Shown here: positions 6,617-14,260 of the stretch, piece after piece
Layout of the letters: each line of letters starts with the position of its first letter
Position numbering within the stretch: position 1 is the stretch's first letter
Assembly: GCA_004293485.1 (NCBI GenBank)
Contig: RDYW01000054.1
Location: 1 to 32,623 of the forward strand
Direction: 5' to 3'
Source of the DNA: Sphingobacteriales bacterium
GTDB taxonomy: Bacteria; Bacteroidota; Bacteroidia; Sphingobacteriales; Sphingobacteriaceae
DNA length: 32,623 nt
Translations under genes and position numbers: made by a program
The notes under the pieces: model-generated
The model's database searches: none
Told to the model about the DNA's origin: nothing
What the model saw: only the letters and a program-made list of their open reading frames with translations

Positions 6617-8548
6617 ATGATTAAAATTACCCTTCCCGATGGTTCGATAAAAGAATTTGAACAAGGAATTACTGCACACCAAATTGCTTTATCTATATCC
6701 GAAGGCTTGGCCCGCAATGTATTGGCTGCCGAAGTTGATGGCCAAACTTGGGATAGCAACCGCCCAATAACCGACGATGCCATTGTTAAATTACTTACGT
6801 GGAATGATGCTGGTGGTAAAGCTACTTTTTGGCATTCATCGGCTCATGTATTGGCCGAAGCATTAGAAGCCTTATACCCAGGCACTAAATTTGGTATTGG
6901 CCCCGCTATTGAAACTGGTTTTTATTACGATGTTGATTTTGGCGACCACGAAATATCGTCCGACGATTTTAAACGTATTGAAGATAAATACTTAGAATTG
7001 GCAAGAGCCAAAGCCGAATTTTCCCGTACAGCGGTAACAAAAGCCCATGCCATAGATTATTTTACCCTTAAAGGGGATGAGTATAAGTTAGATTTGATTA
7101 AAGACTTACCCGATGGCAGCATAACTTTTTACCAGCAAGGCAACTTTACCGATTTATGCCGAGGGCCACACATACCTAATACCAGTTTTATAAAAGCGGT
7201 TAAACTAACCAATATTGCGGGTGCGTATTGGCGTGGCGACGAAACTAAAAAACAACTAACCCGTATTTATGGCGTAACTTTCCCTAAACAAAGCGAACTT
7301 ACCGAGTATTTACTGATGATAGAGGAAGCCAAAAAACGCGACCACCGCAAGTTGGGTAAAGAGCTGGAATTGTTTACGTTTTCGGATAAAGTAGGTATGG
7401 GCTTACCGCTTTGGTTACCCAAAGGAACGGCTTTGCGAGAGCGATTGGTATCGTTTTTACAAAAAGCACAACAAAAAGCAGGTTACGAACAAGTAATTAC
7501 GCCACATATTGGGCATAAAAATTTGTACATCACATCGGGCCATTACGAAAAATATGGTGCCGATGCTTTTCAGCCGATAAAAACACCACAAGAGGGCGAA
7601 GAATTTTTTTTAAAACCAATGAACTGCCCACACCATTGCGAAATTTATAAATTTAAACCACGGTCGTACAAAGATTTACCCATTAGGTTGGCCGAGTTTG
7701 GTACCGTTTACCGTTACGAGCAAAGTGGCGAATTACACGGCCTTACCCGTGTACGTGGTTTTACGCAGGACGATGCGCATATTTTTTGCCGCCCCGACCA
7801 AGTAAAAGATGAGTTTAAAAAAGTAATTGATTTGGTATTATATGTTTTTAAAGCTTTAGGATTTGAAAACTATACCGCACAAATTTCATTACGCGACCCA
7901 GCCAAAAAAGCAAAATATATAGGTAGCGACGAAAATTGGCATCTATCTGAAACTGCCATTATTGAAGCCGCCGAAGAAAAGGGCTTAAACACGATTACCG
8001 TTTTAGGCGAAGCCGCATTTTATGGCCCTAAATTAGATTTTATGGTTAAAGATGCCTTGGGGCGTAAATGGCAATTAGGTACCATACAGGTTGATTATAA
8101 CCTACCCGAACGTTTTGAACTGGAATACACGGGTAGCGATAATTTAAAACACCGCCCAGTGATGATACATAGAGCACCTTTTGGTTCGCTAGAACGTTTT
8201 GTAGCTGTATTGATAGAGCATTGTGCAGGTAATTTTCCGCTTTGGTTAATGCCCGAACAATTTATTGTATTGCCAATTTCAGAAAAGTACGAAGAATATG
8301 CAAAAAGTGTTTTAGATTCACTAAATAATAACGATATTTGCGGGCTTATTGATTTGAGGGACGAGAAAATTGGTCGTAAAATTAGAGATGCAGAAATCAA
8401 AAAAATACCTTATATGATAGTTATAGGGGAAAAAGAAATGCTAAGTGGCATTGTTTCTGTAAGAAAACATAGTGAAGGAGATATAGGAGAAATGACGATT
8501 GATGCGTTTGCAAATCATTTAAAGCAAGAAATAAAAATTAGTAATTAA
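6617..8548 (+). CDS. thrS: Threonine-tRNA ligase ThrS
   Basis: It charges tRNA-Thr and edits Ser-tRNA-Thr. The protein is 643 residues, full length. An N-terminal TGS domain ([20 protein letters not shown]) is followed by the editing domain with H73-x3-H77 ([18 protein letters not shown]). The class II catalytic core shows a zinc site that includes C337 in [11 protein letters not shown], motif 2 around [26 protein letters not shown], and motif 3 [13 protein letters not shown]-terminal anticodon-binding domain ends the protein. It opens the conserved thrS-infC-rpmI-rplT cluster, with the infC coding region starting 12-15 bases after its stop. Confidence 0.98.
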   Translation: MIKITLPDGSIKEFEQGITAHQIALSISEGLARNVLAAEVDGQTWDSNRPITDDAIVKLLTWNDAGGKATFWHSSAHVLAEALEALYPGTKFGIGPAIETGFYYDVDFGDHEISSDDFKRIEDKYLELARAKAEFSRTAVTKAHAIDYFTLKGDEYKLDLIKDLPDGSITFYQQGNFTDLCRGPHIPNTSFIKAVKLTNIAGAYWRGDETKKQLTRIYGVTFPKQSELTEYLLMIEEAKKRDHRKLGKELELFTFSDKVGMGLPLWLPKGTALRERLVSFLQKAQQKAGYEQVITPHIGHKNLYITSGHYEKYGADAFQPIKTPQEGEEFFLKPMNCPHHCEIYKFKPRSYKDLPIRLAEFGTVYRYEQSGELHGLTRVRGFTQDDAHIFCRPDQVKDEFKKVIDLVLYVFKALGFENYTAQISLRDPAKKAKYIGSDENWHLSETAIIEAAEEKGLNTITVLGEAAFYGPKLDFMVKDALGRKWQLGTIQVDYNLPERFELEYTGSDNLKHRPVMIHRAPFGSLERFVAVLIEHCAGNFPLWLMPEQFIVLPISEKYEEYAKSVLDSLNNNDICGLIDLRDEKIGRKIRDAEIKKIPYMIVIGEKEMLSGIVSVRKHSEGDIGEMTIDAFANHLKQEIKISN

Positions 8549-8552
8549 AACT

Positions 8553-8557
8553 GGAGG
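8553..8557 (+). promoter_or_regulatory. Perfect Shine-Dalgarno GGAGG of infC
   Basis: GGAGG lies five bases past the thrS stop, six bases before ATC 8564 and three before ATT 8561. SD sequences are rare before genes in this phylum, and the other genes here show AT-rich leaders instead. This site therefore stands out and fixes the infC start region. Confidence 0.8.
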
Positions 8558-8563
8558 ATTATT

Positions 8564-9118
8564 ATCAGACCAAAATTAAACCCGAATAGAGCAAGAAGAG
8601 TTACCGAACCACTGCACAATATCAATAAGCGTATTAGAGCTAAGGAAGTTAGAGTTGTTGGGGAAGATATTGAGCAGGGGATTTATCCCATAGAAAAAGC
8701 CTTAGAAATGGCTATTGAAATGGATTTGGATTTGGTAGAAATTTCGCCTAACGCTATACCGCCTGTTTGTAAAATTGTTGATTATAACAAATTTGTTTAC
8801 GAACAAAAGAAAAAGCTAAAGGAAATAAAATCGAACGCTAAGCAAACGGTAATTAAGGAAATACGATTTGGCCCTAATACCAGCGACCACGATTTTCAGT
8901 TTAAGCTAAAACACGCCGTGGCCTTTTTAGAAGCTGGCGAAAAAGTGAGGGCTTACGTTCACTTTAAAGGCCGAGCAATTGTTTACAAAGAGCAAGGAGA
9001 AATTTTACTTTTAAAATTTGCCCAAGCCTTAGAAGATGTAGGTAAAGTAGAATTACTACCTAAATTAGAGGGTAAACGAATGTTTTTAACAGTAGCACCT
9101 AAATCATTAAAAAAATAA
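8564..9118 (+). CDS. infC: Translation initiation factor IF-3, non-ATG start
   Basis: IF-3 binds the 30S subunit, prevents 50S joining and checks start codon and initiator tRNA. Homologous sequence starts right after the thrS stop: [20 protein letters not shown], then [32 protein letters not shown] and the C-terminal domain with [24 protein letters not shown] and [13 protein letters not shown]. The frame between the thrS stop and this block is AAC TGG AGG ATT ATT ATC, with no ATG, GTG or TTG. The first ATG (8708) would delete the conserved N-terminal domain. The start must be ATC 8564 (six bases after GGAGG) or ATT 8561. E. coli infC uses AUU and is autorepressed through it; the same logic is inferred here. 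Length is about 184 residues. Confidence 0.95.
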   Translation: MRPKLNPNRARRVTEPLHNINKRIRAKEVRVVGEDIEQGIYPIEKALEMAIEMDLDLVEISPNAIPPVCKIVDYNKFVYEQKKKLKEIKSNAKQTVIKEIRFGPNTSDHDFQFKLKHAVAFLEAGEKVRAYVHFKGRAIVYKEQGEILLLKFAQALEDVGKVELLPKLEGKRMFLTVAPKSLKK

Positions 9119-9144
9119 ATAACAGGTAATTTAAAATTAATTTT

Positions 9145-9345
9145 ATGCCAAAAATGAAAACCAATTCCAGTGCCAAAAAGCGTTTTTCGCTTACTGGAAC
9201 CGGTAAAATTGCAAGAAAAAGTGCTTATAAAAGCCACATTCTTACCAAAAAAACCACCAAACAAAAACGTAACTTAACTAAAACTAGTTACGTATCGGAT
9301 GGTGATATGGGCAATGTAAAGCGTATGCTTTGCATTGGAAAATAA
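9145..9345 (+). CDS. rpmI: 50S ribosomal protein L35
   Basis: A 66-residue basic protein of the large ribosomal subunit. It begins [20 protein letters not shown], the invariant L35 opening, and continues with the Lys/Arg-rich [20 protein letters not shown] and a tail with the usual (M/V)KRML. It follows infC by 26 bases in the conserved infC-rpmI-rplT order. The spacer after it (9346-9421) can fold into a hairpin that may regulate the downstream gene. Confidence 0.97.
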   Translation: MPKMKTNSSAKKRFSLTGTGKIARKSAYKSHILTKKTTKQKRNLTKTSYVSDGDMGNVKRMLCIGK

Positions 9346-9361
9346 CAAATTTTTTTAACCA

Positions 9362-9405
9362 GGTATGCGGTTACAAGTTTCTTTTAATTAAGAACACCGT
9401 ACACC
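9362..9405 (+). promoter_or_regulatory. Possible leader hairpin between rpmI and rplT
   Basis: GGTATGCGGT (9362-9371) can pair with ACCGTACACC (9396-9405): nine of ten positions pair if one G-U is allowed. It encloses a 24-base AT-rich loop and ends 16 bases before the rplT start. L20 represses its own operon by binding mRNA in E. coli and B. subtilis. A similar role here is a guess; covariation has not been tested. Confidence 0.35.
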
Positions 9406-9421
9406 AAAAAACTTAATTACT

Positions 9422-9766
9422 ATGCCACGTTCGGTTAACGCAGTTGCGTCAAGAAGAAGAAGAAAAAAAATCCTTAATATGGCCAAAGGCTATTGGGGAT
9501 CCAGAAGCAAGGTTTACACCATTGCTAAAAACACCGTTGAAAAAGGTTTACAATATGCCTTTAGAGATAGAAGAGTAAAAAAACGCGAATTTCGCTCGTT
9601 ATGGATTCAACGTATTAATGCTGCCACTAGGCAATATGGCATTTCGTACAGCCAATTTATTGGTAAAGTAGCTGCCAAAAATATTGGTTTAAACCGTAAA
9701 GTATTGGCCGATTTAGCAATGAATCATCCAGAAGCTTTTAAAGCCGTTATTGAGGCTGTAAAATAA
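9422..9766 (+). CDS. rplT: 50S ribosomal protein L20
   Basis: A 114-residue basic protein needed for early 50S assembly. It starts [20 protein letters not shown], and contains [37 protein letters not shown] and a C-terminal globular part ending [12 protein letters not shown], all typical of L20. It is the last gene of the thrS-infC-rpmI-rplT cluster and is closed by a long perfect terminator hairpin at 9785-9830. L20 is a known autoregulator of this operon in other bacteria. Confidence 0.97.
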   Translation: MPRSVNAVASRRRRKKILNMAKGYWGSRSKVYTIAKNTVEKGLQYAFRDRRVKKREFRSLWIQRINAATRQYGISYSQFIGKVAAKNIGLNRKVLADLAMNHPEAFKAVIEAVK

Positions 9767-9784
9767 TAAAATTTAGATTTAGGG

Positions 9785-9830
9785 TTTGTATAAAAAAGGA
9801 GTGCGGAAACGTACTCCTTTTTTATACAAA
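9785..9830 (+). terminator. Perfect 18-bp stem terminator after rplT
   Basis: TTTGTATAAAAAAGGAGT pairs with ACTCCTTTTTTATACAAA around a 10-base loop, 18 bases past the rplT stop. The descending arm supplies the T-run. It would end the thrS-rplT transcript. Confidence 0.9.
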
Positions 9831-9922
9831 TATTTTTTAGCCTGAGTTAGATGATTAAACTTTAGAGCAATTTTTTGTTAATCAATGTTATTAACGATTT
9901 TAGAGCGTTAACGATGGGAGCG

Positions 9923-9944
9923 GCCTGCCGGCTGGTAGGCGGGC
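9923..9944. repeat. GC-rich palindrome in an AT-rich gap
   Basis: GCCTGCC (9923-9929) pairs with GGCGGGC (9938-9944), with one G-T pair, around GGCTGGTA. Islands of CCTGCC/GGCAGG are common REP-like intergenic elements in Bacteroidota. It is compositionally unlike its surroundings and sits next to the larger palindrome at 9948-10005. Confidence 0.5.
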
Positions 9945-9947
9945 ATC

Positions 9948-10005
9948 CTTTTTATTTATTGCCCCCAATTTACCCATTTTGGGGTTAGGGGCAATAAATA
10001 AAAAG
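9948..10005. repeat. Perfect 18-bp inverted repeat with a C/G-rich centre
   Basis: CTTTTTATTTATTGCCCC (9948-9965) is the exact reverse complement of GGGGCAATAAATAAAAAG (9988-10005). The 22-base spacer contains a second possible CCCCAA/TTGGGG pairing. It could act as a bidirectional terminator between rplT and dapA, but rplT already has one at 9785-9830. A small MITE- or REP-like element is an alternative. Confidence 0.65.
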
Positions 10006-10086
10006 ATATAGCGGACAGCGTGTTAAAACGCCCAAATCATAATTAAAAGTATAAAAAACAATGGTTTAATAATATAACTCGGGTTA

Positions 10087-10971
10087 TTAAACGTTTTTGA
10101 TTTTATTAATTTCAACCAATAATTTTTCACGTGTAGGCTGGGTAACATTAACCAATGGTAAACGTAAATAATCATTACAAAGGTTTAAATGCTGCATGGC
10201 GGCTTTTATGCCTGCGGGGTTACCATCGGCAAAACATAAACGAGTGAAAGGTAAAAAACTATAGTGTGCTGGCTTTGCCTCGTTAAAATTACCAGCAAGG
10301 CAATTACGAACCATGTGCGAAAACTGCGCTGGTATAGCATTAGCTATTACCGAAATTATACCATCGGCACCTAAGGCTATCATAGGTAACGAAATAGGAT
10401 CGTCACCTGATACGAGCTGAAAATTTGCAGGTTTTTTTTCTAAAATCTCATTTATTTGTTCGAAATTACCCGAAGCTTCTTTGATACCTATAATGTTATT
10501 TACATTGATTGCTAGGCGTAAAGTAGTTTCGGCACTTATATTCATACCCGTACGAGGGGGTACATTATACAAAATTATTGGCAGTAGCGATGCATCTGCA
10601 ACAGCTTTATAATGCTGATATATTCCTTCTTGAGTTGGCTTGTTGTAATAGGGAGATACTGAGAGTATAGCCACATAACCTGGTGTATTAAAATTATTTA
10701 CTTGCTTTACAATTTCGGCTGTATTGTTGCCCCCAATACCCGCTACAAGGGGTACTCGGTTATTTACTATTTTAGTTGTAAAAGTAAAAATAGTTTCTTT
10801 TTCTTTATCTGTTAAAGTAGCAGTTTCGCCTGTAGTGCCTAAAACAACAATATACTCTACACTACCTTTTAATATATGTTCGATACAGCGTTCGAGTGAA
10901 GCATAATCTATTTCTAAATTTGCCAAAAATGGGGTTATCAATGCTACTCCAGTACCTTTTAGGTTAATCAT
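10087..10971 (-). CDS. dapA: 4-hydroxy-tetrahydrodipicolinate synthase DapA
   Basis: It condenses pyruvate with aspartate semialdehyde, the first committed step to lysine and diaminopimelate. The protein is 294 residues, typical length. A TIM barrel starts LKGTGVALITPF. The GTTGE pyruvate-binding loop lies at residues 45-49, the catalytic Y135 in YNVPPRTG with R140, and the Schiff-base K164 in GIKEASGN; 'VSGDD' and the GADGIISV loop follow. The gene stands alone with a good -7 box (11004-11011, minus strand). It converges with the rplT operon across about 250 bases that hold terminator-like palindromes. Confidence 0.97.
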   Translation of the reverse strand: MINLKGTGVALITPFLANLEIDYASLERCIEHILKGSVEYIVVLGTTGETATLTDKEKETIFTFTTKIVNNRVPLVAGIGGNNTAEIVKQVNNFNTPGYVAILSVSPYYNKPTQEGIYQHYKAVADASLLPIILYNVPPRTGMNISAETTLRLAINVNNIIGIKEASGNFEQINEILEKKPANFQLVSGDDPISLPMIALGADGIISVIANAIPAQFSHMVRNCLAGNFNEAKPAHYSFLPFTRLCFADGNPAGIKAAMQHLNLCNDYLRLPLVNVTQPTREKLLVEINKIKNV

Positions 10972-11003
10972 TTTGTGGTTTTAAGGAGGTTTTATAATTT
11001 TCA

Positions 11004-11011
11004 CAAAAATA
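11004..11011 (-). promoter_or_regulatory. -7 promoter box (TATTTTTG) of dapA
   Basis: Exact TAnnTTTG on the minus strand, 32 bases upstream of the dapA ATG at 10971. Confidence 0.55.
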
Positions 11012-11135
11012 TAAAAAAATTTGATTGAATACAATCTACTTTTAGCATTAAAATAGTAAGCTAAAACAATGTTAACCATAAAAATATTTTTTTTATGGCA
11101 GAAATATTTTTTGTAACAAAAAAGTTACGCTATAT

Positions 11136-11150
11136 TTAACCAATGGTTAA
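11136..11150. promoter_or_regulatory. Palindrome TTAACCAATGGTTAA upstream of the glycosidase
   Basis: A 7-bp perfect inverted repeat around a single base, 76 bases before the start of the secreted glycosidase. A partial copy (GTTAACCAT) lies at 11071-11079. A probable promoter box TATTTTAG lies between the palindrome and the gene (11198-11205). Position and symmetry suit a repressor or activator site, but no regulator gene is adjacent. Confidence 0.35.
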
Positions 11151-11225
11151 TTAAGTTATAAATTTTATAAAATATTTTTTAATTAGCTGTAAATAAATAT
11201 TTTAGTTTAAATAAATTATCAAATT

Positions 11226-13511
11226 ATGAAACAAATATTCAAACTTTTATTTGCCATTAATCTTGTTTTTGGTGGCATTGCTTTCGGCCAAACGGTTTCT
11301 ATTGATGCAAGCCAAGCTGGCAGGCAACAATTAATAGATGGTTTTGGCACTTGTTTATCGGGCAACTCGGGCGAACAGCAATGGTTTCAAAACCTTTATT
11401 TTGATGATGCTGCTTGTTCGATACTTAGGTTTGATATGACACCTACCTTTAAAGCACCATATTCAGATAATACTTATAATTCTCCATGGTTTCACGACAA
11501 TCCATCGTTACCTGGGCCTGATGATAACAATGTACGTACATACACCAATGCAAGCGATTATACCAAAACGTTTGCGGGTAAAAATGCGCAAATAGCCATT
11601 ATGGGCCCCGATATAAATAGTAATATTAATTTTTTCGATTTTAGTGCTACTGCACCTAATGCGGCAGGTATAATGTCGGCTTTGGGTGATACAAAAAAAA
11701 TTGCGCTTGGCGATTTCAAAATTACGGGTTCAATTTGGTCGCCTATGCCTTGGATAAAAATAGCTTCGGGCAATACGTATCAAAATTCAAGCGGTATATT
11801 GCCAGCTAATAATACACCATTTCCTTTTATATGGGGGGGTAATTTTGTTGGTGGAAAAATTGATGTAAGTAACATACCTTTACCAGTATTTTTTGATGGA
11901 GTACAAAACACTAGTGCATTAACACAATTTGCTAGAGCCACAGCCGCTTTTATACGAGGATTTCAAAATATTAATAATGTTAAGATGTATTCTTTTAGTA
12001 TTCAAAATGAGTTAAATTTTGAAACTTTTTACAATAGTTCGTTTTATCCACTTTCGTCTCAATATATTACCGCTTTAATAGCTGTAAGAAAAGAGTTAGA
12101 TAAATATGATGATTTAAAAGATATTAAAATAATGGGGCCCGAGGATTTGTTAAGCGACGCAACCTATGCCCTATGGCAGTACGGCGGTGGCGAAACCGAG
12201 GTGCATAAAAATCTTCAATATTTACAAAATATAGCTGCCGATGCCGAGGCTACTAATGCGCTAAGTTATTTTAATATACATGGTTACGCTGTAGATGGCA
12301 TAGGTTCGGCTGGTGCCAACCCTGTATCGTGGGATAGGTGGGCTAACGGCTGGACAACATCGCCCGCCCCAGGGCTACCCGATAAAGTAAGTGGGTTTAA
12401 AGCTTATGGTAAAAAATCGTGGATGACCGAAACTTCGGGCGAAAACCCAGCGTGGATATGGCCAACAACGGGTTTTCCTAACGGTGGAGGATTTAGTATT
12501 GCTTTAAATATTTACCAAGCATTAACTACAGGCTATCAAAGCGGTTACGTATATTGGCAAATGTCCGATGATGGGAATAATGCAAGCGAATCTACACTTA
12601 CAGGCTCGTCTGTTGAGGCAAATTCGCCTAAATATATTGCTTTTAAGCATTTTTCTAAATATATACGGCCTAATGCTATAAGGTTAAATGCTACGTTTAC
12701 AGGAAGTTCAGATAATATTGCTGCTACGGCTTTTGTTCATGATGCCAATAAATCGCTCACTTACGTTTTAATAAATTCTGAAAATTCAGCTAAAAATGTT
12801 ACCATTAATGTACCCACAAATTTAGGTTTTACCTTAAACAAATTAGATGGCTACAACTCTAGCAACAATACTTACTGGCAAAATACCCAATACTATATTG
12901 AAGCAAATAAAATTAATATAACCATGCCAGCATATAGTGTAACCACACTTTATGGCAGTGTACCTAATGTGTTAAGCGTAAGTTTAATTGATTTTACTGC
13001 AAAAAACACCCTAGCCGGAATCCAATTAAATTGGAAAACTACCAGCGAACGTAATAATATAGGTTTTGAGGTTTTAAAATCAACTGATGGTGTAAATTAT
13101 AGTAATATTAATTACGAAAAATCTAAGTCTACAAACGGTAGTAGCGCTACTACGCTTATATACAAAATTTTAGATAAAGAATCTAGCCCTCAAGTGGTAT
13201 ATTACAAATTAAACCAAGTAGATGTAAATGGTAATAAAACATCTTATGGCCCTATAAAAGTAAAACCAGTTTTTAATACTAACGAAGTAAAGTTATATCC
13301 AAACCCAGCTACAAATATTTTTTATATTAGTACAACACAAAATTATGCCGAGGTAAGTATAACTTCATTAAGCGGTAAAGTAGTAAAAACTTTTATCGCC
13401 CAAGATAAAGTTACACCTATAGATGCTAGTAACTGGGCAAATGGTGCTTATATTGTACAAATAAAAAATGATTTACAAACAGTAATAAAAAAATTAGTGC
13501 TTAGTAAATAA
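11226..13511 (+). CDS. Secreted GH30-like glycoside hydrolase with T9SS sorting domain
   Basis: A 761-residue exported enzyme predicted to cut beta-linked polysaccharide; the substrate is unknown. A signal peptide covers residues 1-21 (MKQIFKLLFAINLVFGGIAF). The (beta/alpha)8 clan A domain spans about 25-480, starting QLIDGFGTCLSG. The probable acid/base is E262 in FSIQNEL and the probable nucleophile E402 in SWMTETSGE. A beta side domain (about 485-580) follows. Next comes an LNWKTTSERNNIGFEVLKST module (about 583-680), common before T9SS tails, and a type A sorting domain (about 688-761, KLYPNPATNIFYI... to GAYIVQI...KKLVLSK). GH30 is the best match for layout, but the usual WSPP-WMK motif reads WSPMPWIK, so the subfamily is open. 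No SusC/SusD pair is nearby. Confidence 0.85.
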   Translation: MKQIFKLLFAINLVFGGIAFGQTVSIDASQAGRQQLIDGFGTCLSGNSGEQQWFQNLYFDDAACSILRFDMTPTFKAPYSDNTYNSPWFHDNPSLPGPDDNNVRTYTNASDYTKTFAGKNAQIAIMGPDINSNINFFDFSATAPNAAGIMSALGDTKKIALGDFKITGSIWSPMPWIKIASGNTYQNSSGILPANNTPFPFIWGGNFVGGKIDVSNIPLPVFFDGVQNTSALTQFARATAAFIRGFQNINNVKMYSFSIQNELNFETFYNSSFYPLSSQYITALIAVRKELDKYDDLKDIKIMGPEDLLSDATYALWQYGGGETEVHKNLQYLQNIAADAEATNALSYFNIHGYAVDGIGSAGANPVSWDRWANGWTTSPAPGLPDKVSGFKAYGKKSWMTETSGENPAWIWPTTGFPNGGGFSIALNIYQALTTGYQSGYVYWQMSDDGNNASESTLTGSSVEANSPKYIAFKHFSKYIRPNAIRLNATFTGSSDNIAATAFVHDANKSLTYVLINSENSAKNVTINVPTNLGFTLNKLDGYNSSNNTYWQNTQYYIEANKINITMPAYSVTTLYGSVPNVLSVSLIDFTAKNTLAGIQLNWKTTSERNNIGFEVLKSTDGVNYSNINYEKSKSTNGSSATTLIYKILDKESSPQVVYYKLNQVDVNGNKTSYGPIKVKPVFNTNEVKLYPNPATNIFYISTTQNYAEVSITSLSGKVVKTFIAQDKVTPIDASNWANGAYIVQIKNDLQTVIKKLVLSK

Positions 13512-13535
13512 ATTTCTTAAAAATAGGTTGCATAA

Positions 13536-13571
13536 AAAAAACGCTTTTTACACAAATAAAAAGCGTTTTTT
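13536..13571 (+). terminator. Perfect 14-bp stem terminator after the glycosidase
   Basis: AAAAAACGCTTTTT pairs with AAAAAGCGTTTTTT around an 8-base loop, ending in a T-run, 24 bases past the stop codon. Confidence 0.9.
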
Positions 13572-13598
13572 GTAGGCATATGTTGCTTAAAATATAAA

Positions 13599-13739
13599 CT
13601 ATTGAGCAAATTCAACATCTGAGGCTGTTTTTTCTGCTTTAGCTTTTTTTGTTGTTTTAACTACTTTTGTTTTTTGCGGTAATCTTAGCCCTGCCACTAA
13701 AAGGTGTACCAAATATTTTTTTAAAAAATCACTTAACAG
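13599..13739 (-). pseudogene. Short Lys-rich open fragment downstream of the IS982 remnant
   Basis: The minus strand is open for 46 codons (DFLKKYLVHLLVAGLRLPQK, then a Lys/Ala-rich tail ending DVEFAQ) with no ATG start. A hydrophobic '-FLVHLL-AGL' segment near the C-terminus of IS982-type transposases is somewhat similar. The position directly 3' of the remnant at 13767-14066 would fit an internally deleted element. The Lys-rich tail does not fit well, so the assignment is weak. Confidence 0.25.
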
Positions 13740-13766
13740 TTACGATATAAAATTTAAAATTATAAA

Positions 13767-14066
13767 TCAACCCAAATTAGATGTGCCTTTAAATACCTTA
13801 TATGTTTTAATTTGTTTGTGTTTACAACTTGTGTAGGTATAATAAGCAACAAAAATTCGCGTACAAGTACCTAAACAACGGGTTTTTAAAAAAATTAGTA
13901 GGACCAAAATAACGCTTTTACTAAGCTTAACAAAACGATTATAAAAAACCGTTACAGGAAACTCGGCTTCCATAAGTTGTTGTACATAAAAATATATAAT
14001 GAAGCTTAAAACAGTTAAATCCAACCATTCGTAACAAAAAAAAGCGATAAACATGCTTTTAAACAA
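13767..14066 (-). pseudogene. IS982-family transposase remnant
   Basis: The minus-strand frame contains MEAEFPVTVFYNRFVKLSKS, VILVLLIFLKTRCLGTCTRI and KQIKTYKVFKGTSNLG. IS982 transposases carry the same colinear blocks: 'EFP-(L/T)VSYNRFVEL', 'L--FLKTRCLG-CTGI-FVDST-L-VC-N-RI--HKVFKG'. The catalytic 'FVDST' strand is degraded to FVAYYTY, so the DDE Asp is lost. About the first third and the last half of the protein are absent, and a stop follows SNLG. It is a dead IS. The rest of the 750-base gap between the glycosidase and the sugar transporter holds the terminator and AT-rich DNA. Confidence 0.7.
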
Positions 14067-14260
14067 TTTAGGAGGCTGCCTAGTATTGGTACTAATAATG
14101 AAGTTTTTAGAAATACTTTCAAAACCTTTGCAAAATTAATCATCTAAGCAAAAAAAATGGCTAATTTTTTAGTTTGAACAGTAGTTTACAATGTTAATTG
14201 CCTATTTTCTAAAAAATAGCTATGTTAGCAAATTAATAATCCAGTAAACCATAAAATATA

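Noticed and set aside
10986-10993. GGAGG on the plus strand (ACCTCC in the dapA leader), resembling the 16S 3' end or an SD
   Set aside because: On the dapA mRNA it reads as anti-SD, not SD, and no plus-strand gene starts nearby. A single short match is most simply chance.
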